A program made the translations under genes and the position numbers. Below the pieces are notes generated by a model, which had not been told where the DNA came from, made no database searches, and was given only the letters and a program-made list of their open reading frames with translations. From Chryseobacterium populi (GTDB taxonomy: Bacteria; Bacteroidota; Bacteroidia; Flavobacteriales; Weeksellaceae), in assembly GCF_000282115.1 (NCBI RefSeq), contig NZ_AKJY01000030.1:1-64000 (forward strand): a stretch of DNA of 64,000 nt, in the 5' to 3' direction. The number at the start of each line of letters is the position of its first letter. The stretch's first letter is position 1. Shown here one piece after another: positions 34,756 to 43,562 of the stretch.

Positions 34756-35121
34756 TTACCCCTCTTTCTCTTCCGGTGTTCCAAAGATGTGTTTACGATG
34801 ATTCTCACCCCAGTTTTTTAAGGATTCTACGACGGGTGATAATGTTTTTGTGTATTCTGTAGGATTATATTCTATGGTTACCGGATACGTATCTTTTACG
34901 ATTCTTTCTATCAACCCGTTTTGCTCCAGTTCTTTTAATTCTTTGGCTAAAACCTTTGAAGTCAGCTTGGGTATACTTCGTTCAATCTCTGTAAAACGCT
35001 TATTTCCGGCATTTAACGAAATGATAATCTGTAATTTCCATTTACCACTAATAACATCTAATGTATCGCGGACCGGTTTTAAAGCCTGCATACAATCTTT
35101 ATGACTATGTTGTTTTTCCAT
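34756..35121 (-). CDS. HxlR (DUF24) family transcriptional regulator
   Basis: The 121-residue protein is a small winged-helix regulator with the HxlR pattern (D-V-I-S-G-K-W-K-L near 23, G-N-K-R-F-T-E-I-E near 41, K-E-L-E-Q-N-G-L-I near 65). Cys10 (K-D-C-M) matches the N-terminal sensor Cys of redox-sensing members such as YodB. It is divergent from azoR with a palindrome in the shared region. A GTG two codons upstream is a weaker start. It probably represses azoR and itself, and releases DNA when its Cys reacts with quinones or aldehydes. Confidence 0.9.
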   Translation of the reverse strand: MEKQHSHKDCMQALKPVRDTLDVISGKWKLQIIISLNAGNKRFTEIERSIPKLTSKVLAKELKELEQNGLIERIVKDTYPVTIEYNPTEYTKTLSPVVESLKNWGENHRKHIFGTPEEKEG

Positions 35122-35125
35122 TTTC

Positions 35126-35161
35126 ACTTTCCTTTGGGTAACTACTATACTTTGGAAAGTA
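35126..35161. promoter_or_regulatory. Candidate HxlR operator in the azoR/hxlR region
   Basis: TACTTTGGAAAGTA (35148-35161) is a perfect palindrome around two G, and ACTTTCC at 35126-35132 gives a further matching half-site. The pattern TACT-N6-AGTA resembles the YodB operator type TACT...AGTA. It overlaps the region just upstream of the azoR -7 box. Confidence 0.6.
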
Positions 35162-35170
35162 AATTTACAA

Positions 35171-35178
35171 TAATTTTG
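35171..35178 (+). promoter_or_regulatory. -7 box for azoR
   Basis: TAATTTTG, 32 bases before the azoR ATG, with TTTG at 35151-35154 inside the palindrome as a possible -33 box. Confidence 0.6.
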
Positions 35179-35210
35179 TCATAATCAAAAACAAAAAAAT
35201 TTAAAACAAA

Positions 35211-35810
35211 ATGGCAAACATTTTAAATATCAAAACCAGCATTAGTGGAGAAAATTCTGTAAGCAATCAACTTTCTCAGATTATTATCAATCAATTATTG
35301 AAAAAAGATCCTGAAAGTAAGGTGGTGGTTCGTGATCTGGCTACCCAGCCGATCCCCCATTTGGAAATTCACCATTTTAACGCTTCAGGAATTCCTGATG
35401 AAGAAAAGAATGACGAACAAAAAGAAGCTTCAAAGTATTCTGACAGAGCCTTAAAAGAAATTGAAGAAGCTGATATCATTGTCATTGGAGTTCCTTTTTA
35501 TAATTTCACTTTCCCATCTACTTTGAAATCCTGGATCGACAGTATTTCAGTTGCCGGAAAAACTTTCTCTTTCGCTGACGGAACTCCAAAAGGACTTTTG
35601 CAAAATAAAAAAGTGTATTTAAATTTCGCAGTGGGTGGAGTATATGAGAATGGGCTTATAGAAAATATGGAACATTATTTAAGAACATTATTCGGTTTCA
35701 TCGGGATTACTGATGTTGAAGTATTCAAATCTCAGGGGACGATGATTCCTCAGCTTAAAGATGAAAATTTATCGAAAGCTGTGGCAGAAATTGAAGCTGT
35801 TTTAGCGTAA
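35211..35810 (+). CDS. azoR: FMN-dependent NADH-azoreductase
   Basis: AzoR reduces quinones and azo compounds with NADH and FMN and protects against electrophile stress. The 199-residue length is normal for the family, and the sequence shows the N-terminal L-N-I-K-T-S-I-S-G-E-N-S-V-S phosphate loop, P-F-Y-N-F-T-F-P-S-T-L-K near 102 and the A-V-G-G-V-Y loop near 144. It is divergent from an HxlR regulator, the same arrangement of regulator and target known for YodB and azoR1 in Bacillus. Confidence 0.93.
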   Translation: MANILNIKTSISGENSVSNQLSQIIINQLLKKDPESKVVVRDLATQPIPHLEIHHFNASGIPDEEKNDEQKEASKYSDRALKEIEEADIIVIGVPFYNFTFPSTLKSWIDSISVAGKTFSFADGTPKGLLQNKKVYLNFAVGGVYENGLIENMEHYLRTLFGFIGITDVEVFKSQGTMIPQLKDENLSKAVAEIEAVLA

Positions 35811-35817
35811 GGAAATG

Positions 35818-35860
35818 AATGGCCAATGGTGAATTTTAAAACACTGTTGGCCATTTTTTA
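35818..35860 (+). terminator. Terminator after azoR
   Basis: AATGGCCAA (35818-35826) pairs with TTGGCCATT (35847-35855) with more pairs inside, followed by a T-run. Confidence 0.9.
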
Positions 35861-36116
35861 TGGCAGAGTCTTTGTTAAAAAGATCAGGTTAGGGAATTCA
35901 GGCTCTTTATTTTAATATTATAAAAATATTCCATAGATTTTGTAGATTGAATTGATAAAATCTGTATGCTTTTTGGGATTGTAGGTTATATAAGTTTCGG
36001 CTGAAGCCTTCTATATCTCCTTAAAATAAAAGCGGGCTAAAGCCCGCTCCTATTGATGTATTCTCATTTGAATAACAATTTTATCGTTATCAACTAACTC
36101 CTTATCAATTTTTTTC
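35861..36116. repeat. Intergenic region with AGCGGGCT/AGCCCGCT repeat
   Basis: No gene is visible in the gap between azoR and the permease gene. It contains the 8-bp inverted repeat AGCGGGCT-AA-AGCCCGCT (36031-36048) preceded by a 'tttcggctgaagcc' word near 35995-36009, a combination I have often seen between flavobacterial genes. It lacks a T-run and is unlikely to be a terminator. Confidence 0.6.
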
Positions 36117-37499
36117 CTAAAAATGCACCTGTTGGATTTCTTCTTCAATTTCTTTCGGGGTTTCATGATCTTCTTTAATAAAAATCATTGTAATGACAGC
36201 ACCTATCAACATACAAATGCCACCGACAACGATATAATCTATTGCATAATCTCCAAAAATATTGCTTACGACAGGTCCGCCAAAAAGTCCGTTGATGATC
36301 TGTGGAATTACAATAAAGAAATTGAAGATTCCCATGAAAACACCCATTTTTCTTGGGGGAATAACTTCAATAAGCATGGCATAAGGCATTGCTAAAATAC
36401 TCGCCCATGCAAATCCCAATCCTATCATAGACATCCAAAGATGACTGGTGTCTTTAATAAAATACATTGATATTAATCCTATTCCCCCAAATGTTAATGC
36501 AAGTGCATGAGTCTGTTTTTTACCTATCCATTTTGCAATAGGAGTTAATAAAAATGCAAAAGGAATTGCCCAAAGATTATACATCCCGAATAATTCACCT
36601 GTAAGGTCTCCGGCATTGTTGAATGCTTTGGAATGTGTATCTTCAGGAGACAGTCCGAAATGGTGTGTTGCTAAAGCACTGGTCGTGAAAACCCACATGG
36701 TAAACAAAGCAAACCAAGAAAAAAACTGTACTATTCCCAGCTTTTTCATTTGGGTAGGAATATTTGCAAAGTCTTTAAAAATATCGCTGAATTTTGATTT
36801 TTCTTCCACAACCTCTTTCCCATCTGCAAATTCTGCAAATTCTTGTGGAGAATATTCTTTTGTTGTAAAAATGGTATAAAGTATGGTCAATATGAGCAAT
36901 CCTGCACCCACATAAAAAGAATATATTACATTATCGCCTACAAAACCCACAGGTGCTTCGTTTGACACTCCTAATGCAGTGAGCAAACTGGGAATATATG
37001 AACCGATTACAGCTCCTATCCCGATTAAAATAGTCTGCACTGAAAAACCAAGTGTACCCTGGTGTTTCGGAAGCATATCTCCTACCAAAGCTCTGAAAGG
37101 TTCCATGGCAATATTAACAGATGCGTCCATCATAGCAAGGAAAATTACGGCTAATAAAAGAGCATTGGCAGCAAACATATGGGTAACAGTTGCTGCGTTG
37201 GGAAGCATTACCAAGCCAATGGCACACAAAATTGCGCCTATTAAAAAATAAGGTTTCCTCCTCCCCAACGGGCTCCAGGTATTATCACCCATGTGTCCGA
37301 TAATCGGCTGAACAATCAGTCCTGTGACCGGTGCCACCAACCAAAACCAGGATAATTCATGAACGTCTGCGCCTAAGTTGGCCAGAATCCTGCTCGCATT
37401 TCCGTTCTGCAACCCGAAAGCCATCTGAATCCCTAAAAATCCCATGCTCATATTGATGATCTGAGCCATAGACAGATTTGGTTTTGTCTTTTTTGTCAT
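36117..37499 (-). CDS. MFS transporter, SLC45-like sugar permease
   Basis: This 460-residue protein has about twelve membrane segments. The signatures G-H-M-G-D-N-T-W-S-P-L-G-R-R-K-P (near 68-83) and Q-N-G-N-A-S-R-I near 31 belong to the SLC45/sucrose-maltose permease group of the major facilitator family. As the last gene of the starch locus it probably brings maltose or maltodextrins over the inner membrane. It follows the NTF2-like gene by 12 bp. Confidence 0.92.
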   Translation of the reverse strand: MTKKTKPNLSMAQIINMSMGFLGIQMAFGLQNGNASRILANLGADVHELSWFWLVAPVTGLIVQPIIGHMGDNTWSPLGRRKPYFLIGAILCAIGLVMLPNAATVTHMFAANALLLAVIFLAMMDASVNIAMEPFRALVGDMLPKHQGTLGFSVQTILIGIGAVIGSYIPSLLTALGVSNEAPVGFVGDNVIYSFYVGAGLLILTILYTIFTTKEYSPQEFAEFADGKEVVEEKSKFSDIFKDFANIPTQMKKLGIVQFFSWFALFTMWVFTTSALATHHFGLSPEDTHSKAFNNAGDLTGELFGMYNLWAIPFAFLLTPIAKWIGKKQTHALALTFGGIGLISMYFIKDTSHLWMSMIGLGFAWASILAMPYAMLIEVIPPRKMGVFMGIFNFFIVIPQIINGLFGGPVVSNIFGDYAIDYIVVGGICMLIGAVITMIFIKEDHETPKEIEEEIQQVHF

Positions 37500-37511
37500 T
37501 GTGCTTTTATG

Positions 37512-38030
37512 TTATTTTTTTGTTTTTAAATCCTGAATAAGGACATCTTCGATGGCTGCCTTTTCGGTAACTACTTTGTCTACTACATCATTGGGAACCG
37601 TTACGGAAAGTACATATTGTCTTACTTTCCATGCTCCGTTGATTTTCTCTACCACACCGGAGCCACGGCAGATCTTCATCTGGGTATCCAGTAATTCATC
37701 AAACCAGGCTATTTTTCCGTCTTTACTGAAATAGATATTCCTTTTTAATGAAGTAAAATTCCAGGTTTTCTTTTTATCAAAGTAAGGCTTAGCCCAAACC
37801 ATGAAAGCTTTTTTATCCCAGACTTCCGTTGCATCGGTGCCTATGAATGTAGATCCTTCAGCAAAATAATTAAAATAGGAGTTGAAATCCGCCTTTGCTG
37901 CAGCTATGTTGAAATCATCAAGCATAGTATTGATCTGCGTTTTATCTTTATCAAACTTTGTTTGTGCTGAAATACCTGTAAAGCTTAGTAAAACAAGTAC
38001 CAGCAAATAGACAACTGTAATTTTTTTCAT
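37512..38030 (-). CDS. Secreted NTF2-like (SnoaL/DUF4440) protein
   Basis: The 172-residue protein has a signal peptide ending around I-S-A-Q (residue 23), followed by an NTF2-type fold (I-N-T-M-L-D-D-F-N near 33, F-I-G-T-D-A near 61, R-G-S-G-V-V near 123). It lies between susA and the sugar permease with gaps of 31 and 12 bp, so it is part of the starch operon, though a role in it is unknown. A similar but separate NTF2-like protein occurs at 62889-63389. Confidence 0.82.
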   Translation of the reverse strand: MKKITVVYLLVLVLLSFTGISAQTKFDKDKTQINTMLDDFNIAAAKADFNSYFNYFAEGSTFIGTDATEVWDKKAFMVWAKPYFDKKKTWNFTSLKRNIYFSKDGKIAWFDELLDTQMKICRGSGVVEKINGAWKVRQYVLSVTVPNDVVDKVVTEKAAIEDVLIQDLKTKK

Positions 38031-38061
38031 ACTTTAAATGTAATTAAATAAACCGTTCAAA

Positions 38062-39921
38062 CTACTTTTGCAGCTCAATAATCAGGGAAGTTTTTGCAGG
38101 TATAACCAAACTGTTCTGTAAAGAAATTTCTTTTCCTGAAATGACCTCTTTCCCTTTTGCAGCCTTATTCAGAGATTCTGCAAAACGTTTCAGATCTAAC
38201 GTCTGTTCTTTGTCGTTATTGTTTACCACAACCATTACCGATTCTTTATCATTGTACCTGAAATATACAAAAACATTGTTCTGGGGAATATAATTTTTGG
38301 TTTTCCCGGTATGAATGACGTCTTTTTCTTTTCTCCAGTTTAATAATTTCCTGCTGAACTGGTAAAATTCTTTTTGTTCAGGAGTTTGGGCCGAAGGATT
38401 GAATGCATTTTGCTTATCTGATTTCCAGCCCCCCGGAAAATCCCTGCGGATATCTGCATCACCGCCTTTATTTTTATCACCGCGCATCCCGATTTCAGAA
38501 CCGTAATAAATCTGTGGTATACCGCGAACAGTAGAGATCAGTGTCAAAGCTATTTTGTAGGCCTGGGGATTTGCGTTAAAAATCTCATTCCATCTTTCCG
38601 TATCGTGATTTTCAAAGAACACCATTACATTATTGATGTCCGGATACAGGAAATCACTTGTAAAAACATTATATAACCTTGTTAAACCACTGTCCCAGCC
38701 TTCATTTTCCTTTAAAGCTTTAGGCATATCTCCGTACAGCATAAAATCCATTACAGAAGGCAGATTGGAGTTGTACCCGGCAGCTTCACCTGTTTTTGAA
38801 TCTTTTTGCCACGCTGAAATATGTCCGGCTGTGTTTAACCATGTTTCTCCTACAATATTAAATTTCGGGTATTCATCAGTGATTGCTTTGGCCCACTTTG
38901 CCATCGCTTCTTTATCATTATAAGGATAGGTATCTACCCGGAAACCGCCCAATTCGGCATATTCTATCCACCAGATGGCATTTTGCGTTAAATATTTTAA
39001 TACCAGGGGATTTTTCTGATTAATATCCGGCATTGTGGTATCAAACCAGCCATCCAGAGCATATTTTTTATCGATCTCCGAAGCATTGGTATCAAATTGG
39101 GTAGTGGTTTTATAATTGGAGCGGTAGAAACCTTTTTCTCCTTCATCAAACCAATGAATCCAGTCTTTTGTGGGTAAATCTTTGATCATCCAGTGCGAAA
39201 CACCCCAGTGATTGGTTACATAATCCATCACAAGCTTCATATTTCTTTTATTCAGCTCACGGGAAAGTTTACGGTATTCTTCATTGGTTCCGTAGCGGCC
39301 ATCAATTTTGTACAGATCGGTTTGTGCATACCCGTGATAAGAATAAACTTTTTCATTGTCTTCATTTACAGGGGTTAACCAAACAGAAGTAGCGCCCAGG
39401 TTTTGAATATAATCCAGGTTATTGATAATACCCTGTAAGTCTCCACCATGTCGCCCGTTCGGAAGGCTTCTGTTTGTTTTTTCTGTCAGATCCGGAGTCG
39501 AATCGTTTTTCTCGTCACCATTAGCAAAACGGTCCGGCATAATCAGATACATTACATCTTTTGAAGTGAAAGATTCACGATTGACGGAATTGGGTTCTCT
39601 CTGTTTTAATTCATAGGTGTAAGAATCTATATTTTTTTTCCCTTTTTTAATATTGATCTTAAATTCAGGAACATTAATTTCGTTAGTATTTACGGTTACA
39701 AAAATGTAATTCGGATTTTCAACTTTCTGAATATTTTTAATCTGAACTCCGTCTGAAAGCTCAACTTCATTATGGGCAACATCTTTTCCATATACAAGAA
39801 TCTGAAGTTCCGGATTTTTCATTCCTTTCCACCAGAAGGCAGGCTCTACTTTATCTAAAGGTTTTTGAGAAAAAGCAACCGAAGCTGCTGAAAGGACAAT
39901 AATTGCGTATATCTTTTTCAT
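38062..39921 (-). CDS. susA: GH13 alpha-amylase family enzyme (SusA/neopullulanase-like)
   Basis: The 619-residue enzyme has a signal peptide ending at F-S-Q, an N-terminal cyclomaltodextrinase-type beta domain (about 25-105), a (beta/alpha)8 domain and a C-terminal beta domain. Catalytic residues: nucleophile Asp330 (G-F-R-V-D), acid Glu359 (V-G-E-T-W) and Asp440 (E-N-H-D-T-E). It hydrolyses alpha-1,4 and probably alpha-1,6 links of maltodextrins in the periplasm. It is separated from susB by 272 bp with a terminator-like hairpin, so it may have a promoter of its own. Confidence 0.93.
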   Translation of the reverse strand: MKKIYAIIVLSAASVAFSQKPLDKVEPAFWWKGMKNPELQILVYGKDVAHNEVELSDGVQIKNIQKVENPNYIFVTVNTNEINVPEFKINIKKGKKNIDSYTYELKQREPNSVNRESFTSKDVMYLIMPDRFANGDEKNDSTPDLTEKTNRSLPNGRHGGDLQGIINNLDYIQNLGATSVWLTPVNEDNEKVYSYHGYAQTDLYKIDGRYGTNEEYRKLSRELNKRNMKLVMDYVTNHWGVSHWMIKDLPTKDWIHWFDEGEKGFYRSNYKTTTQFDTNASEIDKKYALDGWFDTTMPDINQKNPLVLKYLTQNAIWWIEYAELGGFRVDTYPYNDKEAMAKWAKAITDEYPKFNIVGETWLNTAGHISAWQKDSKTGEAAGYNSNLPSVMDFMLYGDMPKALKENEGWDSGLTRLYNVFTSDFLYPDINNVMVFFENHDTERWNEIFNANPQAYKIALTLISTVRGIPQIYYGSEIGMRGDKNKGGDADIRRDFPGGWKSDKQNAFNPSAQTPEQKEFYQFSRKLLNWRKEKDVIHTGKTKNYIPQNNVFVYFRYNDKESVMVVVNNNDKEQTLDLKRFAESLNKAAKGKEVISGKEISLQNSLVIPAKTSLIIELQK

Positions 39922-40126
39922 TTTTTCTTATTTAACAGGTATTGATTACAGCCGGATAAAACAAAATTCTATCTTAGGTAATTGCATTTTTATAAAAACA
40001 CTGTAAAATTTATAGACAGAATAAGCTCTACCATCGATTGGAGATCATAATTTGATTAAAATTATTAAATTCTCCCACATAAACCATCTTTATTCAGAAT
40101 TTTTATTTGCTTTATCACAAATAAAA
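39922..40126. other. Gap between susB and susA
   Basis: Together with the hairpin that follows, this makes a 272-bp gap. No gene and no clear TAnnTTTG box for susA was found. Confidence 0.5.
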
Positions 40127-40162
40127 TTAAAGTTCTCCACTATGGGTAGTGAAGAACTTTAA
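40127..40162 (-). terminator. Terminator-like hairpin after susB
   Basis: Positions 40127-40140 pair with 40149-40162 with one mismatch. On the minus strand the hairpin is followed by a TTTTATTT run, so it may end or reduce transcription between susB and susA. Confidence 0.8.
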
Positions 40163-40193
40163 ATGGTTATTTTTAATGGTAAACAAAGTTATC

Positions 40194-42350
40194 TTATTTA
40201 ACTTTTTTAATGGAGATGGCAAAACCTCCGCTTCTTACCATTTTGAAATTGATTTTAGATTTGCTGGTAATCTGTTTTTTATAGATATTATAACTCTGAG
40301 GATTATCGATATAATCTGCGTCTTTTCCATCTTCATAGATTGTAGCTTCATATTTCGCTCCTTTATCAAGGAAGGAGAAGTCTACAGTGTATTCGCGTTT
40401 ATTTTCATCGGTAATTCCCCCTACAAACCAGTTTTCCGTACCTTTTGCTTTTCTTGCCGTTACTACATAATCTCCCGGTTCAGCAGCTAAGATTTTTGTA
40501 TCATCCCAATCTGCCGCCACATCTTTGATAAACTGGAAAGCATCCATATGTTTTTTGTAGTTTTCCGGTAAATCTGCCGCCATCTGAAGCGGCATATACA
40601 TTGTAACATACAAAGCCAATTGCTTCACCAGGGTAGTTTTTACAAATCGTTTATCTCCGGGGAAATAATAATCCAGTTTAGTCTGGAAAATTCCCGGCGT
40701 ATAATCCATAGAACCACCCATCCATCTTGTGAAAGGAAGAATAGTCTGGTGATCTGCATTATTTCCGCCGAATGCTTCATATTCTGTTCCACGGGCCGCT
40801 TCAGCAGAAATGTAATTCGGATAGGTACGGCTTTCTCCGGTAGGACGCACAGATTCGTGAGAGTTTACCATGATTTTATATTCATTGGCTTTCTCTGCAA
40901 TTCTGTAAAAGTGGTTGATCGTCCATTGTGAATAATGGTGCTCTCCTCTTGGGATAATATCGCCTACGTAACCGGTTTTCACGGCATCATATCCATATTT
41001 ATTCATCAATTGGAATGCTTTATCAGACCATCTTTCGTAGTTGGCAGCCGAACCTGAAGTTTCATGATGCATGATCAGCTTAATCCCTTTGGAATGTGCA
41101 TAATCATTCAACATTTTGATATCAAAATCAGGATACGGGGTAATGAAATCGAATACAAATTCTTTTGAATGACCGAACCAGTCTTCCCAACCGATATTCC
41201 AGCCTTCAATCAATAACCCCTGGAAACCGTTTTCTGCTGCAAAGTCAATATATTCTTTAACTTTTGTATTGTTGGCAGCGTGTTTTCCGTTAGGAGTTAA
41301 TTTTGAGAAATCGGTTTTATCCAAGTGTACATTTTCTGCTGTAGAATACGCCCATTGAGATTTCCCGATGATCATTTCCCACCAGACACCCATATATTTT
41401 GTAGGGTGAATGTAAGAGGTATCGGTATATTTTGTAGGTTCGTTGAGGTTGAATATCATTTTGGAAGCCATCACTTCTTCTGCTTTCGGCGAAACGATAA
41501 TCGTTCTCCACGGCGTTACCGAAGGCGTCTGGATATATCCTTTTGCTCCCTGTCTGTCTGCTGTAAGATGGGTTTTGAATCTGAAATTCTGAGCATCCAC
41601 TTCCAAGTGTGAAGCCGGATAATCTAAAACAGCTGCTTCTGCAACGTTAACATATAAAGGATCTTTTCCTTCTTTTTTCAGCATCAGCGGAGACTGAACG
41701 GCATTTTTAACTAAAGACTGGGAAGCATTCGCATCGAAAGCTTTATCCCATTTTGCCGGAATTTCTGAAATTTTTGTTTCCTGGTACTGATATTCCTGGG
41801 AATCATAATCTGCTACAATCCACCAGGCTTTCATATCTGTAGGAAAATCGATTTCAGAATCTTCTTCCCGGATCACGAAATAGTTAAGGTTTTTCTGTTG
41901 CGGAAATTCATATCTGAAACCCAATCCATCATTAAATAATCTGAATTTCACCACAATCCTTCTTTCGGTAGAAGCCTGATTAAGGGTAACCGCTAATTCG
42001 TTATAGTTATTGATATAATTTTTCTTTTCCCCCAGTACCGGCTGCCAGGTTTCATTTTTAGAATCTCTTTTTTCATCTGATTTTACAAAACCGTTATTCA
42101 GGTCAAATTTAGCATCTTCCGATTTAGCAATTTCAGAGGCAAATTTTATAGCCGTGTCTTTAAATAATCTCAATCCTAATTTAGAATCTTCCACCACTAC
42201 ATTGCCATTATATTTAAGGTTGTAAAAAGGTACCCCTTCTTTCAACCGGAAGTTCATTTCAAACTTTCCGTCCGGCGATTTTAAAGATTGTGCATTCACA
42301 CCTACAAACATCATTGAGAGCAAAAACGCTCCAACTGTAATTTTCTTCAT
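40194..42350 (-). CDS. susB: GH97 alpha-glucosidase (SusB)
   Basis: SusB releases glucose from maltodextrins with inversion. The 718-residue protein has a signal peptide ending at V-N-A-Q (residue 21), an N-terminal beta-sandwich, a (beta/alpha)8 domain and a C-terminal beta domain. Glu430 (H-H-E), Glu499 (S-H-E) and Glu523 (G-T-E-Y-E) have the spacing of Glu439, Glu508 and Glu532 of Bacteroides SusB, so it belongs to the inverting GH97 type with glutamate bases. It follows susE in the operon. Confidence 0.95.
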   Translation of the reverse strand: MKKITVGAFLLSMMFVGVNAQSLKSPDGKFEMNFRLKEGVPFYNLKYNGNVVVEDSKLGLRLFKDTAIKFASEIAKSEDAKFDLNNGFVKSDEKRDSKNETWQPVLGEKKNYINNYNELAVTLNQASTERRIVVKFRLFNDGLGFRYEFPQQKNLNYFVIREEDSEIDFPTDMKAWWIVADYDSQEYQYQETKISEIPAKWDKAFDANASQSLVKNAVQSPLMLKKEGKDPLYVNVAEAAVLDYPASHLEVDAQNFRFKTHLTADRQGAKGYIQTPSVTPWRTIIVSPKAEEVMASKMIFNLNEPTKYTDTSYIHPTKYMGVWWEMIIGKSQWAYSTAENVHLDKTDFSKLTPNGKHAANNTKVKEYIDFAAENGFQGLLIEGWNIGWEDWFGHSKEFVFDFITPYPDFDIKMLNDYAHSKGIKLIMHHETSGSAANYERWSDKAFQLMNKYGYDAVKTGYVGDIIPRGEHHYSQWTINHFYRIAEKANEYKIMVNSHESVRPTGESRTYPNYISAEAARGTEYEAFGGNNADHQTILPFTRWMGGSMDYTPGIFQTKLDYYFPGDKRFVKTTLVKQLALYVTMYMPLQMAADLPENYKKHMDAFQFIKDVAADWDDTKILAAEPGDYVVTARKAKGTENWFVGGITDENKREYTVDFSFLDKGAKYEATIYEDGKDADYIDNPQSYNIYKKQITSKSKINFKMVRSGGFAISIKKVK

Positions 42351-42427
42351 ATTGACAATTTATAAACTTTAAAAATAAAGAAAGTGCTGCTGTAAAGCAA
42401 CACTTTGCTATGTAAATTCGTTATATG

Positions 42428-43543
42428 TTACAATTTTGTAACAATTAATCTGTAATTCGCAGAATTATGCAAATCCAATTCCACTTTGTAGTTTCCTGCT
42501 ACATCTACTTTATAATTAGGATCTCCTGTAACTGTATTTTCAGAACTTAAATAAGTGACAACACTTGAACCAGAAGTTAAAGTCTGATCAGCTGAAGCCG
42601 GTTGGAACTTCATTGTCCAATCATCATTAGCCCGGAATTTAAATATTCCTGAAGCTGAAAGCTGAATGGATGCAATCTCATATTTTTTAGTGGCAGGATT
42701 GTAAACAAAATCGGTATCCGAATTCCATCCTGTAGGAGTAGCATCACCAATAATTCCAAAATTAGCAGCTACTGAAGAATAGGTATTGCCCGGCCAATCA
42801 ACTTTTAAATAATATGTACCTATGGTTGGAGCAACTATATTTGCACCATCATCTTTCAGCTTACCCGTGTTTGTACCATCATCTCCTTTATTTCCTGGCC
42901 AACCCTGATTGATTGCAAACTTATATTGTCCGCCTTCACCTGTAAGATCGGTAATATATATGAAGCCTCTGTATTTTCCATCTTTTTCTGGAGAGAAAAG
43001 GTTCGGAGAACTTCCTGGATCCCAGTTAGTATAGCCTGCAGCACCTGCATATCCTCCCGGAACATTAATTTTAGGGTATGATATATCCGGGTTTGGAGTA
43101 TATGGAGTTATTTTAACCTCAAGTACATTTGAATAAAAAGCAGCTGATCCAACAGATGTTTTCAATCTGACTTCGATATCATTAACTATTCCTGGCGTTG
43201 CCCCCAGACTAAACATAATTGCATTTAACTGAGCATGCGTTATAGGAGAAGCTGTAAGATCATTTGTTGTATCAAAACCGGCACTTTCCTTAAAATTTTT
43301 TCCTTTAATTCCAAACTCTATTTGTTGGGTAGGAACTACTGCTACATCAAATGTAGGCTTTACCCAATTAAAATTTATTGCGGCATCCCCTGATGTAATT
43401 TCATTAAGCACAACTGCTGATTTATCTGAAGTGAGTTTTCCTTTACTGGTTTCACCAAGAATTGCCTGATCTTCATCTTTTTCACAAGAAATAACTAAAA
43501 GACCTATAAAAGCAATTGCTAAAATTCTAAATATGTGTTTCAT
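42428..43543 (-). CDS. susE: SusE/SusF-type starch-binding outer-membrane lipoprotein
   Basis: The 371-residue lipoprotein (lipobox L-V-I-S-C, Cys20, then E-K-D-E-D) has an N-terminal Ig-like SusE domain (about 35-145) and two starch-binding CBM-like parts (about 165-265 and 270-370, each with aromatic residues such as W-P-G-N and W-T-M-K-F). It binds starch on the cell surface next to SusC/SusD. It lies between susD and susB with a 19-bp gap to susD. Confidence 0.9.
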   Translation of the reverse strand: MKHIFRILAIAFIGLLVISCEKDEDQAILGETSKGKLTSDKSAVVLNEITSGDAAINFNWVKPTFDVAVVPTQQIEFGIKGKNFKESAGFDTTNDLTASPITHAQLNAIMFSLGATPGIVNDIEVRLKTSVGSAAFYSNVLEVKITPYTPNPDISYPKINVPGGYAGAAGYTNWDPGSSPNLFSPEKDGKYRGFIYITDLTGEGGQYKFAINQGWPGNKGDDGTNTGKLKDDGANIVAPTIGTYYLKVDWPGNTYSSVAANFGIIGDATPTGWNSDTDFVYNPATKKYEIASIQLSASGIFKFRANDDWTMKFQPASADQTLTSGSSVVTYLSSENTVTGDPNYKVDVAGNYKVELDLHNSANYRLIVTKL

Positions 43544-43562
43544 TTTTTATAGTGTTTAGGAA

